Source: CAWGXZ01 sp963826695 (GTDB lineage: Bacteria; Pseudomonadota; Gammaproteobacteria; Burkholderiales; Burkholderiaceae_C). Taken from it: 64,000 nt of DNA. The position numbers and the translations under genes are program-made. The notes beneath the pieces are model-generated. The model searched no databases and was not told the origin of the DNA. It was given only the letters and a program-made list of their open reading frames with translations. This document shows, piece after piece, positions 59,138 through 64,000 of this stretch. The stretch lies in assembly GCA_963826695.1 (NCBI GenBank), contig CAWGXZ010000001.1, positions 124,001-188,000 of the forward strand, read 5' to 3'. The stretch's first letter is position 1. Every line of letters begins with the position of its first letter.

Positions 59138-60787
59138 ATGAGCCAAGCAATCGAAGTGAAAGTCCCCGACATCGGCGACTTCAAGGACATCCCGGTGATC
59201 GAGGTGTTCGTCAAGGTCGGCGATACCGTGAAGGCCGAGGACCCGCTGCTGTCGCTGGAGTCGGACAAGGCGACGATGGACGTGCCGGCGCCGGTCGGCG
59301 GCGTGGTCAGGGAGCTGCGCGTCAAGGTCGGCGACCTGCTCAGCGAAGGCAGCCTGATCATGCTGTTCGAAGGCGCCGGCGGCTCCGCGGTGGCAGCGCC
59401 GGCGGCGGAGCCCGCCAAGCCGTCGGTGACCCCGCCGCCGGCGCCGGTCAGCGCGCCGGGCGGCAGCGCCGAAGTGCGCGTCCCCGACATCGGCGACTTC
59501 AAGGACATGCCGGTGATCGAGATCTTCGTCAAGGTCGGCGACGCGGTGAAGGCCGAGGATCCGCTGCTCTCGCTCGAGTCGGACAAGGCGACGATGGACG
59601 TGCCGGCGCCGCTCGGCGGCACGGTCGAGCAGATTCTGGTCAAGCTCGGCGACAAGGTATCGGAGGGCACGCCGATCCTGGTCGCTCGCCACCGGTGCGG
59701 CGAGCGGCGCACCGACCGCGGCCGCGTCGATCGCCGCAGCGCCGGCCGGTGTGGTTGCCGCGGCACCCGCGGCACCTGCAGCCGCTGGCAACGCCGCCGC
59801 AGCGGCCCCGGCGCCGGCCGCCGGCGGCATCGACGAAGCGGCGTTCGCGCTGGCCTATGCCGGGCCTGGCGTGCGCAAGGTGGCGCGTGAACTCGGTGTC
59901 GACCTGGGCAAGGTCGGCGGCACCGGGCAGAACGGCCGGATCGTCAGCGACGACGTCGCGCCTTCGCCAAGGTCGGCGGCGCGGCGAAGCCGGCAGCTGC
60001 AGCGCCGGCGGCCAAGCTGCCGCGCAGCCGGCAGGCGGCGGCGGCGGCGGCCTCGACCTGCTGCCGTGGCCGAAGGTCGACTTCGCCAAGTTCGGACCGG
60101 TCGAGCGCAAGGATCAGTCGCGCATCAAGAAGATCTCCGCGGCCAACCTGCACCGCAACTGGGTCGTGATTCCGCACGTCACCACCCACGACGAGGCCGA
60201 CATCACCGACCTCGAGGCCTTCCGCGTGCAGATGAACAAGGAGCTCGAGAAGTCGGGCGTCAAGGTCAGCATGCTGCCGTTCATGATCAAGGCGGCGGTC
60301 GCGGCGCTGAAGAAGTTTCCCGAGTTCAACGCCAGCCTCGACGGCGACCAGCTGGTGCTGAAGAACTACTGGCACATCGGCTTCGCCGCCGACACGCCGA
60401 ACGGCCTGATGGTGCCGGTGATCCGCGATGCCGACCGCAAGACGCATTCCCGAGATCACCCGGGAGATGGGCGAGCTCGCCAAGCTGGCGCGCGACGGCA
60501 AGCTCAAGCCCGACCAGATGCAGGGCGGCAGCTTCACCATCAGCTCGCTCGGCGGCATCGGCGGCATCTACTTCACGCCGATCATCAATGCGCCCGAGGT
60601 GGCGATCATGGGCGTGTGCAAGTCGTACTGGAAGCAGCACTCGAGCGACGGCAAGTCGTCGAGCTGGCGGCTGACGCTGCCGCTGTCGCTGTCGTGGGAC
60701 CACCGCGTCATCGACGGCGCCGCCGCCGCGCGCTTCAACGTCTATTTCGCCAGCCTGCTCGCCGACATGCGGCGGCTGATGTTCTGA
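59138..60787 (+). CDS. aceF: pyruvate dehydrogenase E2 (dihydrolipoyl acetyltransferase), frame breaks as sequenced
   Basis: Two N-terminal lipoyl domains, each with the lipoyl-Lys motif SLESDKATMDVPAP, joined by Ala/Pro linkers; then the peripheral-subunit-binding domain (AYAGPGVRKVARELGVDLGK) and the catalytic domain (DLLPWPKVDFAKFGPVER, end DHRVIDGAAAARF with the active His). Breaks near 59684, 59958, 60017 and 60445; after repair about 547-549 residues. It starts 14 bp after aceE. Confidence 0.9.
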
Positions 60788-60800
60788 AGGGCCCGCCACC

Positions 60801-62581
60801 ATGAGTCAATTGATCGAAGTGAAGGTGCCCGACATCGGCGACTTCAAGGATGTCGCGGTGATCGAGCTGCTGGTTGCGCCCGGCGAGACGGTGCGCGTCG
60901 AGCAGAGCCTGATCAGCGTCGAATCGGACAAGGCGTCGATGGAGATCCCGTCGTCGGCCGCCGGCGTCGTCAAGGAGTTCAAGGTCAAGCTCGGCGACAT
61001 CGTCAGCGAGGGTTCGGTGCTGCTGACGCTGGAGGCGGCAGGCGCGGCCGGGGCTGCGCCGGCGCCCGCCGCGGCAGCAACGGCGACGGCAGCGCCCCCG
61101 GCCGCGCCTTCGAGCGCGGCACCCGCCGTCGCCCCGGTCGCCGGCAGCTACAGCGGCAACGTCGACCTCGAATGCGAGGTGCTGGTCATCGGCGCCGGCC
61201 CTGGCGGCTACTCGGCGGCGTTCCGCAGCGCCGACCTCGGCATGAAGACCGTGCTGGTCGAGCGCTACCCGACGCTCGGCGGCGTCTGCCTGAACGTCGG
61301 CTGCATCCCGTCGAAGGCGCTGCTGCACACCGCATCGGTGATGGACGAGGTGACGCACCTGCCCGACCACGGCATCAGCTACGGCCCGCCGCAGATCGAC
61401 ATCGACAAGCTGCGCGCCTTCAAGGACGGCGTCATCAAGAAGCTCACCGGCGGCCTGGCCGGCATGGCGAAGATGCGCAAGGTCGAGGTCGTCACCGGTG
61501 TCGGCAGCTTCCTCGACCCGTACCACGTCGAAGTTGCCGGCAGCGACGGCAGCCGCAAGGTCGTCAAGTTCCAGAAGGCGATCATCGCCGCCGGGTCGCA
61601 GGCGGTGAAGCTGCCGTTCATGCCGAACGACGACGAACGCGTCGTCGACTCGACCGGCGCGCTGCTGCTGAAGCGCATTCCGAAGCGCATGCTGGTCGTC
61701 GGCGGCGGCATCATCGGCCTCGAGATGGCGACGGTCTACTCGACGCTCGGCACGCGCATCGACGTCGTCGAGATGCTCGACGGGCTGATGCAGGGCGCCG
61801 ACCGCGACCTGGTCAAGGTGTGGGAGAAGTTCAACGCCCGCCGCTTCGACAACGTGATGCTGAAGACCAAGACCGTCGGCGCCAAGGCGACCGACGCCGG
61901 CATCGAGGTTTCGTTCGAGGGCGAGAAGGCGCCAGCGGGGCCGCAGGTCTACGACCTGGTGCTGGTCGCCGTCGGCCGCACGCCCAACGGCAGGAAGATC
62001 GGCGCCGACAAGGCCGGCGTCGCGGTCACCGACCGCGGCTTCATCGAGGTCGACAAGCAGATGCGCACCAACGTGCCGCACATCTTCGCGATCGGCGACA
62101 TCGTCGGCCAGCCGATGCTGGCGCACAAGGCGGTGCACGAGGCGCACGTGGCGGCCGAGGTGGCGCATGGCGAGGCGGCGTATCTTCGACGCGCGGCAGA
62201 TTCCGTCGGTCGCCTACACCGACCCCGAAGTCGCCTGGGCCGGCAAGACCGAGGAGCAGTGCAAGGCCGAAGGCATCAAGTATCGGCAAGGCGGTGTTCC
62301 CGTGGGCCGCGTCGGGGCGGGCCATCGCCAACGGCCGCGACGAAGGCTTCACCAAGCTGATCTTCGACGAGGCGACGCACCGGGTGATCGGCGGCGGCAT
62401 CGTCGGCACGCACGCCGGCGACCTGATCAGCGAGGTCTGCCTGGCGGTCGAGATGGGCTGCGAGCCGACCGACATCGGCAAGACGATCCATCCGCATCCG
62501 ACGCTGGGCGAATCGATCGGCATGGCCGCCGAGCTGTTCGAGGGCGTCTGCACCGACCTGCCGCCGGCGAAGAAGAAGTAG
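60801..62581 (+). CDS. lpdA: dihydrolipoamide dehydrogenase (E3) with lipoyl domain, two frame breaks
   Basis: N-terminal lipoyl domain (ESDKASMEIPSS), Ala/Pro linker (about 85-115), then the flavoprotein: FAD motif VIGAGPGGYSAAFRSADLG, redox disulfide GGVCLNVGCIPSKAL, NAD motif VVGGGIIGLEMATVYSTLG, and interface His in HPHPTLGES. Extra C at 62184 (GEAAY | FDARQIPSVAYTD) and at 62284 (GIKY | GKAVFPWAASGR). Repaired length 592. Lipoyl-bearing E3 is known from PDH operons of betaproteobacteria and Neisseria. Confidence 0.92.
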
Positions 62582-62646
62582 CCCGCAGGCGGCGCCCGCC
62601 GCCCAGCCGACCGGGATCCGGTCGAACCAGAACAACAGGAGACCCC

Positions 62647-64000
62647 ATGAGCGATACGCTGCGCGAAGCCGCCCTCGACTACCACCGCTATCCGACGCCG
62701 GGCAAGATCTCGGTCACGCCGACCAAGGCCATGGCCACCGCAGCGCGACCTGTCGCTGGCCTACTCGCCCGGCGTCGCCGACGCCTGCATGGCGATCGCC
62801 GACGACCCGCGCGAGGCCGGCAACCTGACCGCGCGCAGCAACCTCGTCGCCGTGATCACCAACGGCACCGCGGTGCTCGGCCTCGGCAACATCGGCCCGC
62901 TGGCGTCCAAGCCGGTGATGGAAGGCAAGGGCTGCCTGTTCAAGAAGTTCGCCGGCATCGACGTGTTCGACATCGAGCTCGCCGAGAACGACCCCGACGC
63001 GCTGATCGACACCATCGCCCGCATGGAGCCGACCTTCGGCGGCATCAACCTCGAGGACATCAAGGCGCCCGAGTGCTTCTACATCGAGACGCAAGCTGCG
63101 CGAGCGGATGAAGATTCCGGTCTTCCACGACGACCAGCACGGCACCGCCATCGTCGCCGCGGCGGCGATCCTCAACGCGCTTGCAGCACGTCGGCAAGGA
63201 CATCGCCGAGGTCAAGCTGGTGGCCTCGGGCGCCGGCGCCGCCGCGCTGGCCTGCCTCGACCTCGCGGTGAGCCTGGGACTGAAGCTCGAGAACATCCTC
63301 GTCACCGACACCAAGGGCGTGGTCTACCTCGGCCGCACCGAGGGCATGGACCCGAACAAGGCGCGCTACGCCCGCGACACCCCGGCGCGCACGCTCGGCG
63401 AGGTGATCGCCGGCGCCGACGTCTTCCTCGGCCTCTCGGCGGGCGGCGTGCTCAAGCCCGACATGGTCGCGGCGATGGCACGCGATCCGATCATCCTGGC
63501 GATGGCCAACCCGACCCCGGAAATCATGCCCGAGGAGGCGCTGGCGGTCCGGCCCGACGCGGTCATCGGCACCGGCCGCTCGGACTATCCGAACCAGGTC
63601 AACAACGTGCTGTGCTTTCCGTTCATCTTCCGCGGCGCGCTCGACACCGGCGCGACGACGATCAACGAGGCGATGAAACTGGCTGCGGTGCGCGCCATCG
63701 CCGAGCTGACGCATGCCGAAATTCCGGAGGTGGTGGCCGCCGGCCTACGGCGCGCGCGGCCTGCGCTTCGGCCGCGACTACCTGATTCCGAAGCCGTTCG
63801 ACCCGCGCCTGATCGAAGTGGTGGCGCCGGCGGTGGCGAAGGCGGCGATGGACAGCGGCGTGGCGACGCGGCCGATCGACGACATGACGGCCTACCGGCA
63901 AAAGCTGTCGGAGTTCGTCTACCAGTCCGGCAGCAGCATGCAGCCGCTGTTCGCCGCCGCAAAGAGCGCGCCGCGGCGCGTGGTCTACGCCGAGGGCGAG
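62647..64000 (+). CDS. maeB: NADP-dependent malic enzyme with phosphotransacetylase-like domain, 3' partial, frame breaks
   Basis: Oxidative decarboxylation of malate to pyruvate. MSDTLREAALDYHRYPTPGK start; after a break RDLSLAYSPGVADAC; then KIPVFHDDQHGTAIV, SGAGAAALACLDLA (NADP site), MANPTPEIMPEEA, GRSDYPNQVNNVLCFPFIFR. The window ends at RVVYAEGE, the first strand of the MaeB-type C-terminal domain. Extra bases near 62740, 63092, 63182 and 63742. It follows lpdA by 65 bp and would supply pyruvate to the PDH complex. Confidence 0.9.

Overview
The window is about 64 kb of GC-rich DNA from a betaproteobacterium, most likely a member of the Burkholderiales. The evidence is gene order: one unbroken ribosomal/RNA-polymerase supercluster, then ung, trpC-trpD-trpG-trpE, gph, rpe, apaG, a Gcr-type 'site-specific recombinase' and mltA, and a pyruvate dehydrogenase operon whose E3 subunit carries its own lipoyl domain. 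I cannot name the genus from sequence alone.

Region 1 (1-31.5 kb, all minus strand) reads, in the direction of transcription: tRNA-Tyr, tRNA-Gly, tRNA-Thr, tuf, tRNA-Trp, secE, nusG, rplK, rplA, rplJ, rplL, rpoB, rpoC, rpsL, rpsG, fusA, a second tuf, rpsJ, rplC, rplD, rplW, rplB, rpsS, rplV, rpsC, rplP, rpmC, rpsQ, a peroxiredoxin, rplN, rplX, rplE, rpsN, rpsH, rplF, rplR, rpsE, rpmD, rplO, secY, infA, rpmJ, rpsM and the first codons of rpsK. Every gene here is intact. The peroxiredoxin sits exactly at the S10/spc operon junction and is followed by a near-consensus sigma70 promoter for rplN. Intergenic RNA structure is rich: an L10 leader, a string of perfect stem-loops between rplL and rpoB, and a hairpin plus U-run between rpsG and fusA.

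Region 2 (31.5-43.8 kb) is housekeeping: ung overlapping trpC, the trpEGDC operon with a candidate Trp-containing leader peptide, gph, an inserted lipoprotein gamma-glutamyltranspeptidase, divergent rpe/apaG with mirror-image near-leaderless promoters, the recombinase-family membrane protein and mltA. A 45-residue membrane peptide gene diverges from mltA, and the two start codons overlap.

Region 3 (43.8-51 kb) is accessory: a damaged composite toxin-antitoxin locus (HI1420-type antitoxin fragment plus PIN toxin), an M23 peptidase, an unrecognised membrane-anchored protein next to a DUF4337 fragment, a small basic exported protein, a serine hydrolase lipoprotein, and a fumarylacetoacetate-hydrolase-fold protein with an unusual Tat/lipoprotein-like leader.

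Region 4 (51-64 kb) is carbon metabolism: a fused indolepyruvate ferredoxin oxidoreductase, an epoxide hydrolase, then aceE-aceF-lpdA (E1, E2, E3 of pyruvate dehydrogenase) behind a sigma54-like -24/-12 element, and malic enzyme maeB running off the end.

The most striking anomaly is that trpE, trpG, trpD, the indolepyruvate oxidoreductase, aceE, aceF, lpdA and maeB are each broken by one or more reading-frame changes. Almost all are single extra G or C bases, and removing them restores full-length family members. The 31 kb ribosomal block has none. Insertion-type sequencing error is the simplest explanation, but it needs raw reads to settle.
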